Below, one piece after another: positions 44,314-55,667 of a stretch of DNA of 64,000 bases (positions are counted from its first letter, which is position 1; each line of letters begins with the position of its first letter). Made by a program: the position numbers and the translations under genes. Below the pieces are notes generated by a model, which saw only the letters and a list, made by a program, of their open reading frames with translations, made no database searches and had not been told where the DNA came from. This stretch comes from Talinum fruticosum (Eukaryota > Streptophyta > Magnoliopsida > Caryophyllales > Talinaceae). The stretch is from NCBI GenBank assembly GCA_021018815.1, contig JAITYX010000003.1, positions 4,760,501-4,824,500 of the forward strand, given 5' to 3'.

Positions 44314-45106
44314 AGATCATTTCAAAATGTCCGGTGAATAGATTAAGGTCAATCATGGGCACTATTATTGGAGAAAATCAAAATGCATATCTTCCAGAGA
44401 GGAATATCACATACTCGTAGACACCTAAAAAGTGTTGTCTCTTATCTCTTTAATTCCGTATTTGATTTTGTTGGCCTCGATGATGAAATCCGGAGTCCTG
44501 GTTAAGGATTTGGATCTTGACTGTGTTCGATTGGTGCGACGAAGCCGATAAACCACAAAGAACTTCCAACAAGCAAATAAATATCCTTTTTCCTTAAGTC
44601 AATCAAAAATCCCATTTTCTTTCTGGACGATCCAAGAACCCGGTTAAGCTTTTAAAGACAACGGAGTCCAAGTGTTGTGTGCTCGGGAAATTCCAATTTT
44701 AGAATACCGCATTTTACTTTTATCCGAGTCAGACATGGAGCTGAAGACCCGAAGACGACGTTAAAAAGTTGTATTTCATGATCACTAGCATCAAAGTGCT
44801 CGCATTTAAGCCGCACAAAACATTCCACACGAGACTAGGAGCTTTTCCCTTAAAACAATGTCGTGGTCGACACAACTCCAAAATTTTAAGTGAACCGCTG
44901 CGTTTTGACTTGAAGAATCCCTTGGAAACACGATAGGGCATGAAACCCTAGGTAAGCCTGGGTGGCCGACGTCATGAACCGGTTCTATCCGGTTCTATTC
45001 CCGCTTTATTCGGTTCAATCTTGTGAAATTCTCGCCTGGTTTGTTTGCAGCTGCTTGGATGATCGGTCGAAAGTAAACCCTAGGTCATTTGTTACCTAGG
45101 TCTCTC

Positions 45107-45119
45107 CCTATAAATAGAG
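45107..45119 (+). promoter_or_regulatory. TATA box of LTR T4
   Basis: CCCTATAAATAGA, just after CATTTGTTACCTAGG, which recurs in T1 and T2. Confidence 0.65.
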
Positions 45120-45457
45120 AGCATTGGCTCTCATTACCATACGGCTTTCTCCTATGTGTAATGCTCTAGAAAGCTAACTAGAGCACTCATACTTAAATGT
45201 TACTCGCCAAAAGTAATTCCTCTTTCCTCGCTATCGCCATTGAATCCGTGCAAAGAGTTAAAGAATATTCGAGTTATTCCGATCTCTAGGCACTTATTCG
45301 ACTAATCTTTCCCTCTCCTTACATATTCACCTTTTACATTATTCACAAAAATAAGCTCTTTTCTTTTATTTGTCGCCGTCGCATCAAGAAATCCAGGTGT
45401 AGAGATCCGGATCGGCAAGGTTGGACAACCCGAGGGCAATCGTTCGGCCTTCAAACG

Positions 45458-46980
45458 TGAAGACTCGGACATCGCTCTATATCTTTCCGAGTCATGCAAA
45501 AGGAATCGAGTATAACGATGGCATTCATATAGAGTTTTGATTCCAAGGCATTCTCTCGTGTCTCGAAACTTACTTGAGTTAAAAAGTATATTTTCTATGC
45601 GATTCGGCCTTCACATATCTCTTTAATCGCTTTCAGTTAGCGACTCGTGAAAACTTGTTCTTTATTCCGAGTCCACTCTCACTCGAATCGACTTGTGGTT
45701 ATTTACTCTATTTTGCAAAGTCGGTATTCGTAGTTCTTTTCGTGCTTAGTCTACATCAAGTGTTTCCCACTCGATATTTGTCAATAGAACTTGATTCTTT
45801 GCTTAAGACTAAGTCTTATGGAACTCCGAGTATCATGGATATTAGACTCGGAATACTCCATTTCTTTTCGACTCGGATAATCTGTTGGTTAATTTTCATG
45901 ATTATATTATTATCTCGTGTCTAACCTTGGACCAAAGTATTTTATACTTTGAGAACCAAAGGTGTTTTACTTTTGTAGGCTATTCAATCGAGGATATCTT
46001 TTCAAACTACAAAAGTAGCCGGCTCGTAACGTCAAATCACCAGCAGATATAGCTTTTCACCTACACTCGCTCTAGTCCCGTAAGATTGTGTCGAAGTCGT
46101 CCGCTTCCATATCCGGAAAACTGGAACGCTAAGCCTAACGGTGGTTTCCACCTCATTTTTCAAGACACAACCGATGGTTTTGGGACTTCCAAGAGAGTTA
46201 AACCGTTGTCCAACGTCCATATTTCAACGGATACTTTTTGAGTGACTCGGAAAGCCTTTCACAACGGTCACGAGAGGACTCTCGGTCAGCAGATGAAGAT
46301 AACGGCTACTCGCCTCGGTCATCTATAAAAGGAAGCCACTTCACAAGACTTGAAGATGAGCCGAATATATTGTCAATACAATTACTTGAACAAAGTTATT
46401 GTATTTACTTTCAATCTTCTACTTACAACTCCTACTCGTAATTCATTACTTTCGAGTTGTAAGGTCTTGTACTAAGTTACAAACTCTTCTTACATTCTTT
46501 GTAAGGTCCCTTGACTAAGCCGTAAGGGTTAACTCAGCTTAGTTGTCCCTAGCTGTAAGGGTTATCTCAGCTAGGAAGTACTAGATCGGATAAGGGAATT
46601 TCGAGTCTAGGAAAACTTGTATAGAGTTGTCCAAGGGAGCAACTCGGGTTCGATCAAGTTCACGGTATTTTGTGGACTCAAAATAGTGGATTTGACTTCG
46701 TGTCTGGATTGACACGGGCCGTGGTTTTCTGCCCCAGGAGGGTTTCCACGTATATTCTCTCGTGTTCTATTTCGAGTTCATTCTAGACTCGAGCATGACC
46801 TCGCTGAACGTGTTTACTCCGATTCATTACATTCCGAGTCCAATCTTTTCGACCCCTTGCTTAGACTCGGAATCTGTCTTTGACTCTTCTCTGTCAAAAG
46901 GTGTGTGCCTTCGCAAAGAATTTTTCATCACCCTATTCACCCCCTCTAGGGTGAGTCGACTCTCCTCGAGCAAACCTTCA
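45458..46980 (+). mobile_element. Solo copia-family LTR nested in T4
   Basis: 1523 bp, TGAAGACT...AAACCTTCA, with the perfect 5-bp target duplication AAACG at 45453-45457 and 46981-46985. This is the best-bounded element in the window and fixes the LTR ends of the family. A TATA box CTATAAAA is at 46323. Confidence 0.95.
46323..46330 (+). promoter_or_regulatory. TATA box of the solo LTR in T4
   Basis: CTATAAAAGG, one base different from the sister LTRs, followed by AAGCCACTTCACAAGACTTG. Confidence 0.65.
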
Positions 46981-47947
46981 AAACGGTTATTTAATTTACG
47001 TTTTATTTATTGCTTTCCGTATTGTGGATTAAAGAGATGTAATCGCTTCTTTCAATTCCTCCCCATCCGATGTAATCTTTTAGTTTTCCGCTTTTTATTT
47101 CTTTATCGCTTTCTTTACCACTTTCTTTATCGCTTTCCTTTCATTCGGTTTGGTTTCTTTTAATTCCGTTTAGCATGCTCTATGTTTGTGTTTAGCACAT
47201 TATTTTAGTATATTACTCAAATTAGTAATTGTCATCTTCGGACGGGCGAAATGGAAAGGTTTTGCCTACATTTCGTACCCTCGCCCCGGATCCGATTCTT
47301 GGTTCAAAGAACAATGGAGTCAATTTTAGCCTCTTTTAGTCTTAGTTTTCCCATACTAAGATTAAAAGAGCAAGCTTTTGTTTTTGTTAGTTTTCTTCCA
47401 AAAAACTTATTGGCGACTCCCTTTTGTGCTTTATTCTTATTGAAAATGCAACCCGGTTATTTTCTCGGTTGCAGGGTAAAAAAATGAGATTTGGATCTGT
47501 CACGCTAAGCCGAGGCCGAGGCCGATCGCTTCAGCCCAGGCCCCTGGCCGACGCCGATGACCGCCTGCACTGGGTGGTCAATGATCGAGGCTTGGGTCTA
47601 GACCGGTGTTTTCACACCAGTCCGTCCTCGGAGCCTCACAACGAAACCCTAGTTTCTAATTTTATTTGTTTTTCAATTAGGAGATAATATCCCGAGAATT
47701 GTGAAAATAATTTATAAAATTAAAATGATTAATAAAACGATAATCAATTCAATCCGATTTAACTTGTTAACTTGACTTAATAAAATTTGGGACTCTCAAT
47801 AAAAGGTTTATCCCCACTTTCTAAAATCCATTTTCAAAACCCTAACTCATTCTTTCCACTTTCTAAAACCCTTACGCCAAAAGGCACGTGGGGAAGCTCG
47901 GTCCGGTCCCGGTTCGGGCCGCGGCGGTGGTTCATACACGTACGGTT

Positions 47948-50195
47948 GTTTAATAGCCCATGAAATTCTTGATTATATTAAATAGAAGAGGAAAGGCAGG
48001 AAGTCTGGCTGTAATAAAGATTGATATGAATAAAGCATATGATAGTGTAAGATAGGATTTTCTCTAGGCTATCCTTCTTAAAATTGACCTCTCGATAAAA
48101 TGGGTTAATTTCATCATGCAATGTGTCACTCGTAGTTAGATACAATGTGCTTTTTAATAAAGAGCCAATGGAAACCATTATTCTAAGATTGGGTCTTCGG
48201 CAATGAGACCCACTTTCACCTTACTTTTTTCTTCTCTTCATGGAGTCACTCTCGAAGTTTTGAGGAGTTGGCAAAGAGTTGGTAGGATTAAAGGTGTTCG
48301 GGTTACAAGAGGAGCGCCCAATGTGTCACACCTATTTTTTGCGGATGATGCCATGTTTTTCGCGGAGGCGGACTTCTATTTGGTGGTTAATCTTAAGCAC
48401 ATCATCAATAACTTTTGCGAAGTCTCGGGGCAGATGATTAATAATGGTAAGGCATCTATTATGTTGTCCAAGAACATTTCGGAGGAAGAAGATGAAGGTT
48501 TCAAACTGCTATTCATTTTAACATCCTTCAAGGGTTTTACAAGTATTTGGGCACTCGCTCCGATTATTCTAGCAACCAAGGTCTCTCGCTTCCATTTTCT
48601 CATTGACAAAATTCAGATTAGGGTGCAAGCATGGAAAGTTGACCTCCTCTCCAATGTAGGAAACTTGATTCTTATTAATGCAATACTGACCTCCTTGAAT
48701 TAACATGTGCTGGGAGTATTTAAAATTCCTGCTAGAACTATCTCGCTTATTAATTCTTTAATGGTGGCATTTTTTGGGGAGATAGACCAGGCAGAAGGAG
48801 GGGATATTAGAAAAGGAAGGAGGTGCTTTTCCAACTTAAGTCACTAGGGAGTTTGGGTATCAGAGAAGTATCTAGGTTCAATAAGGCTTTATTAATGAAG
48901 CAAGTGTGGAGGTGTTTAGGAACGAGAATTTTCTACTTGCAAAAATTTATAAAGTGAGACATGGCTACAGCTCCCCCATACAATCGTTGGCACAATAGGT
49001 AAGGGCATCTAAAGTTTTATGGGGTTGGAAGGGACTTTGTCATGCAGTGCAAATCTTCAAGAAAGACCTTATGTGGAGGTGGGGAAAGGGGACAAAATAG
49101 TCATCAGAAGAGACTCCTGGCTCAATAGTAACAACATATTTTTTAGGAGTGATCAGAATAAGATTGAGTTCCAAGATCAAAAAGTGGCCACATTAATTGA
49201 TAATGCTTCTTGTCCTTGGAATGTGAGGAAAGTGTGAGATGTTTTTCAATGGGACACTACTAATAATATTCTTGCACAAACGATCAGGGTGAGCAATGAG
49301 GAGGATGATGTTGTTTAGAGATTCACAAAGGATGGCAAATACACAATCAAGACTAGGTATGCCTTTCTCTCTCAACATAATTGGGTCCTTAACAAGGATG
49401 GATGGTCGGGTAAGGATTGGAGTTTGTACTGGGCTTTTCATTCTCTACCAAAGCTCAAGTTATTTGGGTGGAAAGTTTAACAAAATTCTTTACTGATAGG
49501 TTCTATCATGAAAAGTAAAGGAATGGATGTCAATGAGCTCTGTGCCTTCCGCAGGAGTGAAATCGAGACAGTGGAGCACTTGTTCAGGGACTGCGTAACG
49601 TTAAAGAAAGTGTGGGAAAACGGCTCTCTAGGGATAAATGTTCAAAGTGGTAACAATCTGGGTTTCAAGAAGTAGATGAAATGTTGGATTAAATATTTTA
49701 GCAAAGATAAGAGCAAGTCGAAGGAAATTAGATTCAATTACTTCCTTTTCACCTTGTGCAAAATATGGAAAGAAAGGAATGATATTGTGTTCAATGGTAT
49801 ACTGATGATATTTTGGGGGTAGATTAAGTGTTTGAATGTTGGTATGCCAATTCCCATGATGTAAACTAGCACTGATAAAAATTTGGGTCATAGTCAAAAT
49901 TGAGTCGGATATATCGGTCCATATCTTAAAAAATTTGGACAAAATTTTTTGTCCAATATGTGGTCTTTTCGAGTTATAAAATTCAAAGAAATTTAAATTC
50001 AGGTCAAATTTCGGACAACATAAATAGGAAAAATCTGATGTTTGAATTTAAAATTAAGACAAAGATTCATGATCGAACCCAATTTTTTGGATCGGACAAA
50101 ATTCATATAATCGGGTTGGACGAAATTTTGCCAATGTTAATGTAAGCGGGTACCCTTTTGGAGTTGGTATGAAATAAAATAAGTTTAGCATTGTT

Positions 50196-50228
<33 letters not shown>
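47948..50228 (+). mobile_element. L1-type LINE, 5' truncated, broken
   Basis: It begins inside RT: the stretch MNKAYD at about 48028 follows an HEILDYI-like start. Around 48340 the catalytic VSHLFFADDAMFF is intact. A zinc-finger-type RT end follows, with YTIKTRYAFL (49330), LKLFGWKV and VEHLFRDCVTLKKVWENG (49570-49625). An AT-rich 3' part ends in a poly(A) run at about 50199-50228. Several stops lie inside (for example 48051 and 49237). No endonuclease or ORF1. A target duplication could not be fixed. Confidence 0.85.
50199..50228 (+). repeat. Poly(A) tail of the LINE
   Basis: An uninterrupted A run of about 30 bases at the 3' end of the LINE. Confidence 0.9.
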
Positions 50229-50230
<2 letters not shown>

Positions 50231-51555
50231 AGTGCTAATAGCAGTACAGGACTTATTTCATTTTTCATTGATGATATTTGACAATAATATGATCAGATAT
50301 AAATGACTTTAAGATGTAAGTGATTGGAGGATTTGTTTGGAGTTTTTTTTATATAATTAATATTAGCCAAAATGGCTAATATAACTGCTCAAATATAATA
50401 AAAACCTACAAAACAACTTTTTGTAACCATATGTACGAAATAAAACACGATACGCTGACCAGTCCTTCTAGTAAGAGCTTAGAGTACCCCACAGATTGGG
50501 AATAAACTGCTAATTCTTTTCCTAGCATCAAAGATAGAAAATTAAAGTGATTTCTTTCTACCTTTTCTCTATATTTCTTTCACTATAATTTGCTTATAGT
50601 TTTAGTTGTAACCTGGGCTGGGTCTTCTTGCGTTATGTTCTAGTTAATGTTCAGTTGGTTTGGTTTAAAATGATGATTTCTGTACTTTGTAAGCATGATT
50701 ATGTACTCTTCTTTTGGATGTTTCCATCTCTTCTCTGGGTCTGACGACCGTTATTTTGCTGGCTTTTCCTGCTCTCTAGTGTTTCCCTGTGGTGTATTTT
50801 TCATTCATTGTGTTCTCCCTCCTCTTTTCCTCCATTGATCTTTTTGGTTCTGATTCACTGCAGCTGGTACGATTCCTTTGTTTGTCCTTCTGCTTGTAAT
50901 AGAGGGATGGGACCCTGTCAGGCCGGGATATGGCTTAGGTTCCTTCCCTTAATAGCTACACTTGTTTTTCTAGCTGCTTTTGGTGATTTGGCCTGGGCCC
51001 TCTATTCTGCTCGTTGGCTGTGGTATATTTTTGTTGGGCTGTGGAAGCATGTCTATGTGTGTGCTCTTAGGGCCAATTCTTTTTACTCATACTATAGGAG
51101 TATATGTTCATTGTGGTACCCTCTTATTTTCCTTTCTCTTTTCCGAATGCTGATGTTAATACTCATGTTTATGGCTTTGATGAATGTCATATTAAACCTG
51201 GATGGGCTACTAGTCTTTGCCTTTTACCAGAAGGGTTGCTTACGGTGCAAGAGAATTTTGCGGTGTTGCTGCAATGGGTCTGAATTCTTGGGGTTTTGGA
51301 TCTATTTTTTGACATATTCTGCTTCTTGGTCTGGATTCCCTCACTACTATGGAGGTACGCCCTCTTCTCTGTGTTGCCCCCTTCAAGGGTTGGAAGCCAG
51401 AAGGGCTCATGCCACTTAGTATTTATAAAGTCAATGATGATAGCGTGGACAATTCTGAGACTTTAATTAGCAAATTCATATGTTCTAAATGTGACTACCC
51501 TCTTATGTTCAAGGGACTTGGGCTTCTCTTCTTTGATATGTTGGGGGTTCCCATG
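50229..51555. other. Unassigned, T-rich region left of the long LTR
   Basis: An open frame at 50808-51419 is rich in Leu, Phe and Trp but has no domain and looks like T-rich DNA read as hydrophobic residues. A second frame (51349-51585) reads VNDDSVDNSETLISKF and KCDYPLMFKGLG. The sequence continues after the LTR at 55281, so 50229-51555 plus 55281-55667 may be the 5' part of the second LINE, but no ORF1 domain is visible. Confidence 0.3.
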
Positions 51556-53669
51556 TGTAACACCCCGAAACTTAATCGTAATTAATTATTTGGAATTTGT
51601 GTTTTATTGTCCTAATATTGTTTAAGAGTAGTGAGTCGCGCAAAAGTCAAAATCGAAATGAAAGATACGAACAAATTTGATAATCATGAATAACAACGGG
51701 TAATCGTACAAATTTACAATTGTACAACGAAATGTATATATTTTTAGATAATGAAAAATTTATTCCGAATCCGAACAAATTAAAATAACAAGCAAAAATA
51801 AAATAAAATAAAATAATATATATATAGTATTTTAATTATGATAGCAAATATAATTTAGCCAAACGTATAGTTATACATTTAACCATGTGGTAATAGAAAC
51901 AGTAAAAATATAAGAAATATTAAGATATACAAAAGAAAAAAAAAAAAAAAGGGAAGAGGGTGCTAGAATTATCGGGGATAATAAGTCGGTGAAGGGGAAG
52001 CCTAACATCTCTCCTTCATTCTTCCTCTCATCTCTCCTTCCTCACTTTCCCCTCCCCGCCATTGCCGCCACCGGCGACGAGGCCTCGCCGGCCGCTACTG
52101 CCGCCACCGGCCATCGATCGCCGGCTTCTTCCGCCGCCAGCAAGCCACCGCCGGTGTACCTGGCTGCCTCGCTCCCGCACGAAGTTTTTCTTCTCCTTCC
52201 TCCTCGTCGCGGCGCCAGCGGGCAAAAACCGCCCCCTGCTGCCGCTGCTCGGTCGTGCCACCCCGGCCGCCGTCCCCGGTCGCCGACCAGCGCCGATGCC
52301 GCCGACGAACGTCCGTCATCGCCGCCCGGACATCGAATCTCCACCAACGAACAACTACCACCCAATTCCACCTCTAACCCATTTTGAGGTACATCTCTAA
52401 TCCTCAATTCTAAATAAATTCTATCTTACATTTATGTTGTAATTGAATAGTTAGACAAGTAAATACGAGGATTGAATTAATTTATGGTGGAATTGGAAGA
52501 ATATTGGGAGAAACCGAAATTAAATTTAGGGCTTAATATGTGTGGATATGGAGTGGAAATTGATTTGGGTTTATTTATAATTGTGAATGTGTTTGTTTAA
52601 GTTTTATATAAATATGAATGAATTGTTTAGTTGTGGAAGAATTAGAAAAGAAAAGATATTGAGTATGATTGGAATATGAACATGTATGTTGTTGGGAGTT
52701 GGTTTCAAGAATGTGTAAATGAGACATTGAAGATTGACGGAGGATTGAATTTATTTGTTTGTATGTGTGCTAAACGTGAGTAAATTAACGTAATTGAGTC
52801 TTGGTCTAATTGTACAAGTGCGAATTAATTTGAAATATAGAAAGTGGATGGGATGATAGATATGATCATGGCGAAGTGATTAAAATTAGGTTATGCTAAG
52901 CTTGATTGAAAAATGAAATTGGGTTATACTTGGGAACTTTATTGAAATTAATAGAGACCTTGGTGGAGTTAATAATTTGGTGATAATCAGTAATATGGTG
53001 GTGAAAAGACAAGGATAATTCAATGTGTAATGATCTCTGCGAGAATTCGAAAAATTAGACTTGACGTGAAAAGAAAATTAGAATGTTGAATTGAGTAGGA
53101 GGAGGAAGGGGGAAAAGAAATTTACATAATTAAAGGAAGTTAGAAATTCAAATGAATTTGAGTAATAAGTGGGGAATTAGCGGAAGTCAAATGTGAAAAG
53201 TTTAGCACAAATAGAGAGTAGCTATTAAGTTTATTAATACATAAATCAAATTTTTCCCGAAAACAGAAAATCGATGGGAACGACATATTCGAAGAAAATA
53301 ACGAAAGCGATATTTAAAGGAAAACGAACAATTACCTCAGTGACGTTATCGTGTGTACTTTTCAAAATATTTAAATATTAACATGTAAATACTTATGAGT
53401 TTCACTATATTGTATACAACACGCTAAATCGTTAATCGATTATTAGTAGTACTCATAAATGAATTAATCGTATCGAATCCATCTCCCGATAATCGGGATT
53501 TCTAAGATTAAATTGCTTAACCGAAGCCTTAGCTATAATATATATGTATGAAGGTTCTTGTCATGATAAAAAATCGAAAAGTTCATGAGCACAAGAAAAT
53601 AAGAATATTGACGAGATTGTAATTGGTTTATATATTGGTTTGAAACTTGATTTTTGTGGTTCTAAATAT

Positions 53670-53904
53670 ACTCCAGCGTATGGCCGTTAGGTTGTGTACT
53701 CCGAGCGTGTGGCTCGTTGAGTTTTATTGTGGATTTTATGCAGCTTTTTAAGGCTTTTAGCCTAATGGTTAGGTCATGTTTCAAACGAAACTTTGCCAAA
53801 ATTTTTAGAAAATTGGAAAACCAAACCGACAACTTAAGTAGGAAGTATATTTGGTTTACGAGATAAGAGGACATTTGGGTATACTAGATGAAACGAGTGT
53901 TACA
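53670..53904 (+). repeat. Internal copy of the family G LTR 3' end
   Basis: CAGCGTATGGCCGTTAGGTT, AGCGTGTGGCTCGTTGAGTT, GCCAAAATTTTTAGAAAAT and the end GAGTGTTACA match 16340-16612 and the inverse of 9793-10080. Its left boundary is not clear. Confidence 0.6.
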
Positions 53905-54464
53905 ATTAAGGTTAGGCTACATTAAGCACATACCGTGAAATGATAGAAGCAAAAGATCAAACTTGAGTTTTCTTAAAAGAATGGGAAATTAAACTCATCA
54001 ATTATTACATACGAATTCGAACCATATCAGCAATAGCTTATTTCTGGGAAATGTATGAATATCGAGATCGAAAGGAAATAATATGGATAGGTACGCGAAA
54101 AGTAACAGTTTGGTGATCGTAAATACATATAAATATTGTTAAAAGATTAGTAACCTACAAAAGTAGAGTCGTTTTGGAAACGAAATCGAATTGAAATTGT
54201 GTTGCGTAAACAATCAGCAATTCAAGTATTCGACACGCCGAGGTACGTTATTGCCTTTACATTTATACTAAAGGTAAAAGTTTTACATATTAATAGTTAG
54301 CGCTTACAACTCATTGCATTCATAAATAAGTTTTTCACAATTTATCATGATTTGGCCATGCAAAGGACCCATTAATCGTTATGATGACCCATGAATGAAT
54401 GTGATCGTAATCGTAATCGGTTGATTCGGGACGCCTCGGACAACGTTGCTCGCTAGCGAGCATT

Positions 54465-54680
54465 TAACCATTAATTGTTCAATTGTTCACGTAATCGTTA
54501 ACCGTTCAATTGTTCACGTGAATGGTTAACCGTTCAATTGTTCACGGAATCGTTAATTGTTCAATTGTTCACAAAATCGTTAACCGTTCAATTGTTCACA
54601 AAATCGTTAATCGTTCAATTGTTCACGTAATCGTTAATCTTTCAATTGCTCACGTAATCGTTAATCGTTCAATTGTTCAC
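54465..54680. repeat. 27-bp tandem array, about 8 copies
   Basis: Unit close to TTCAATTGTTCACGTAATCG plus TTAACCG, with few changes between copies. The unit is a multiple of three and happens to stay open as a nine-residue repeat (VNRSIVHKI). Confidence 0.9.
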
Positions 54681-55280
54681 AGCCAAATGCCTTGGGGTTC
54701 AATGAACCTAGGAGTCGGATTTCATGATTGATTGTTTCACAAGTATGGGTCCTAAGTTTGGCTAAATCGGTAATTGACAATTTTGCAAACCGATTATGCA
54801 AGAAAAATGATTTAAGATATGCCTCGATTTAAGAGCACTTAAATTATAATTTTATTTTATAACGGTAACGTACTAAGCTTTTAGCTCACACGTCTATTGT
54901 TTTATGTTTTTAAATTTTTAGGGACTTGAGCGCATGGCGGACTATTCACAATCACACCCAAAGTTTAAAGAGGAAGAAAAGATAAAGTCGGTCGGAGAAG
55001 TGATGTTTGATCGTTCGTCTTGACCCCATACATGTTAGTCCCTTCCTCGATCTCTTGGCTCATGATTCCTCTCCAACTAATCCTCATCATTTCGAAATTT
55101 TCATTTTCTATGAGGAAAATTTTGGGTTGGATTGTTACATAAATTATTTGAATAATTAATTGGCTCAAATGAATTTGCCTTGTTTTCATTCTAAAAATGG
55201 CGGTAGCGTCTCCCAATTTACAAGTCTTCCGTTGTTAATTATTTATTTATGTGGTTACGTATTGGGGATGTTACACCGTG

Positions 55281-55667
55281 CACGATCTACCTTCTCTTGA
55301 CTATGACAGCTTTTATTTTGCTAGAATTTGGTGCCACTGGCTGTTCTTTATTTCAGGTGCTCCCAAAAGGAGTCGCGGAATGGAACGCCGATGGTGACTG
55401 AGTCCCGCCTTACGCTTCTAATACCTTCCGGCACTTTCGGTGTATTAAAATTTATATTGTATTTAAGTTGTATATGTATTGTACATGGACCTTCTCTGTT
55501 CCCTTTTATCGGCGAGAGGAATCCTAACACTAGCTAGTATTCCCGAGGCCTTTTCTTCGAAACACCCCCTAGGGGCTTGAACCTTGCAATGCAAGTCAAA
55601 ATTACTCCGTACAGGTCCTTTACTACCCAACAACAGGAGTTCTTGGGTGGCCTTGGTGTTTACTCGT
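55281..55667. other. Sequence between the long LTR and the LINE endonuclease
   Basis: Joins 51550 if the LTR is removed. No domain recognised. It may be degraded LINE ORF1 or leader. Confidence 0.3.

Larger units (their letters stand above)
44416..47947 (+). mobile_element. Family T LTR T4, split by a solo copia LTR
   Basis: Pieces 44416-45457 and 46986-about 47947, about 2.0 kb together. It starts CGTAGACACCTAAAAAGTG. Homology with the reverse complement of T1 covers most of the length, including the end near TTCATACACG. A TATA box is at 45107-45119. A run like GCTTTCTTTATCGCTTTCTT at 47080-47140 is the family's degenerate repeat. It is not followed by its own internal region: a LINE starts at about 47948. 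Confidence 0.7.
51556..55275 (+). mobile_element. Family G-like long solo LTR with nested LTR end
   Basis: 3720 bp, TGTAACACCCC...GGATGTTACA, flanked by CCATG (51551-51555) and CCGTG (55276-55280), an imperfect 5-bp target duplication. CT- and GCC-rich sequence lies at 51990-52390. A run at 53670-53904 matches the 3' end of the other family G LTRs and itself ends GTGTTACA, so a second LTR end lies inside. A 27-bp tandem array is at 54465-54680. No gag or pol. Confidence 0.65.

Noticed and set aside
50808..51419. 203-residue hydrophobic ORF
   Set aside because: T-rich DNA gives Leu/Phe/Trp-rich translation; no domain, no membrane-protein pattern, and it lies in a transposon-rich block.
51989..52407. 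Ala/Pro-rich and Gly/Arg-rich ORFs on both strands
   Set aside because: GCC-rich segment of the long LTR; five overlapping frames and no domain.
54522..54731. ORF with a nine-residue repeat (VNRSIVHKI)
   Set aside because: It is the 27-bp tandem array read in frame; the unit is a multiple of three, so it stays open by chance, and there is no leader or conserved context.
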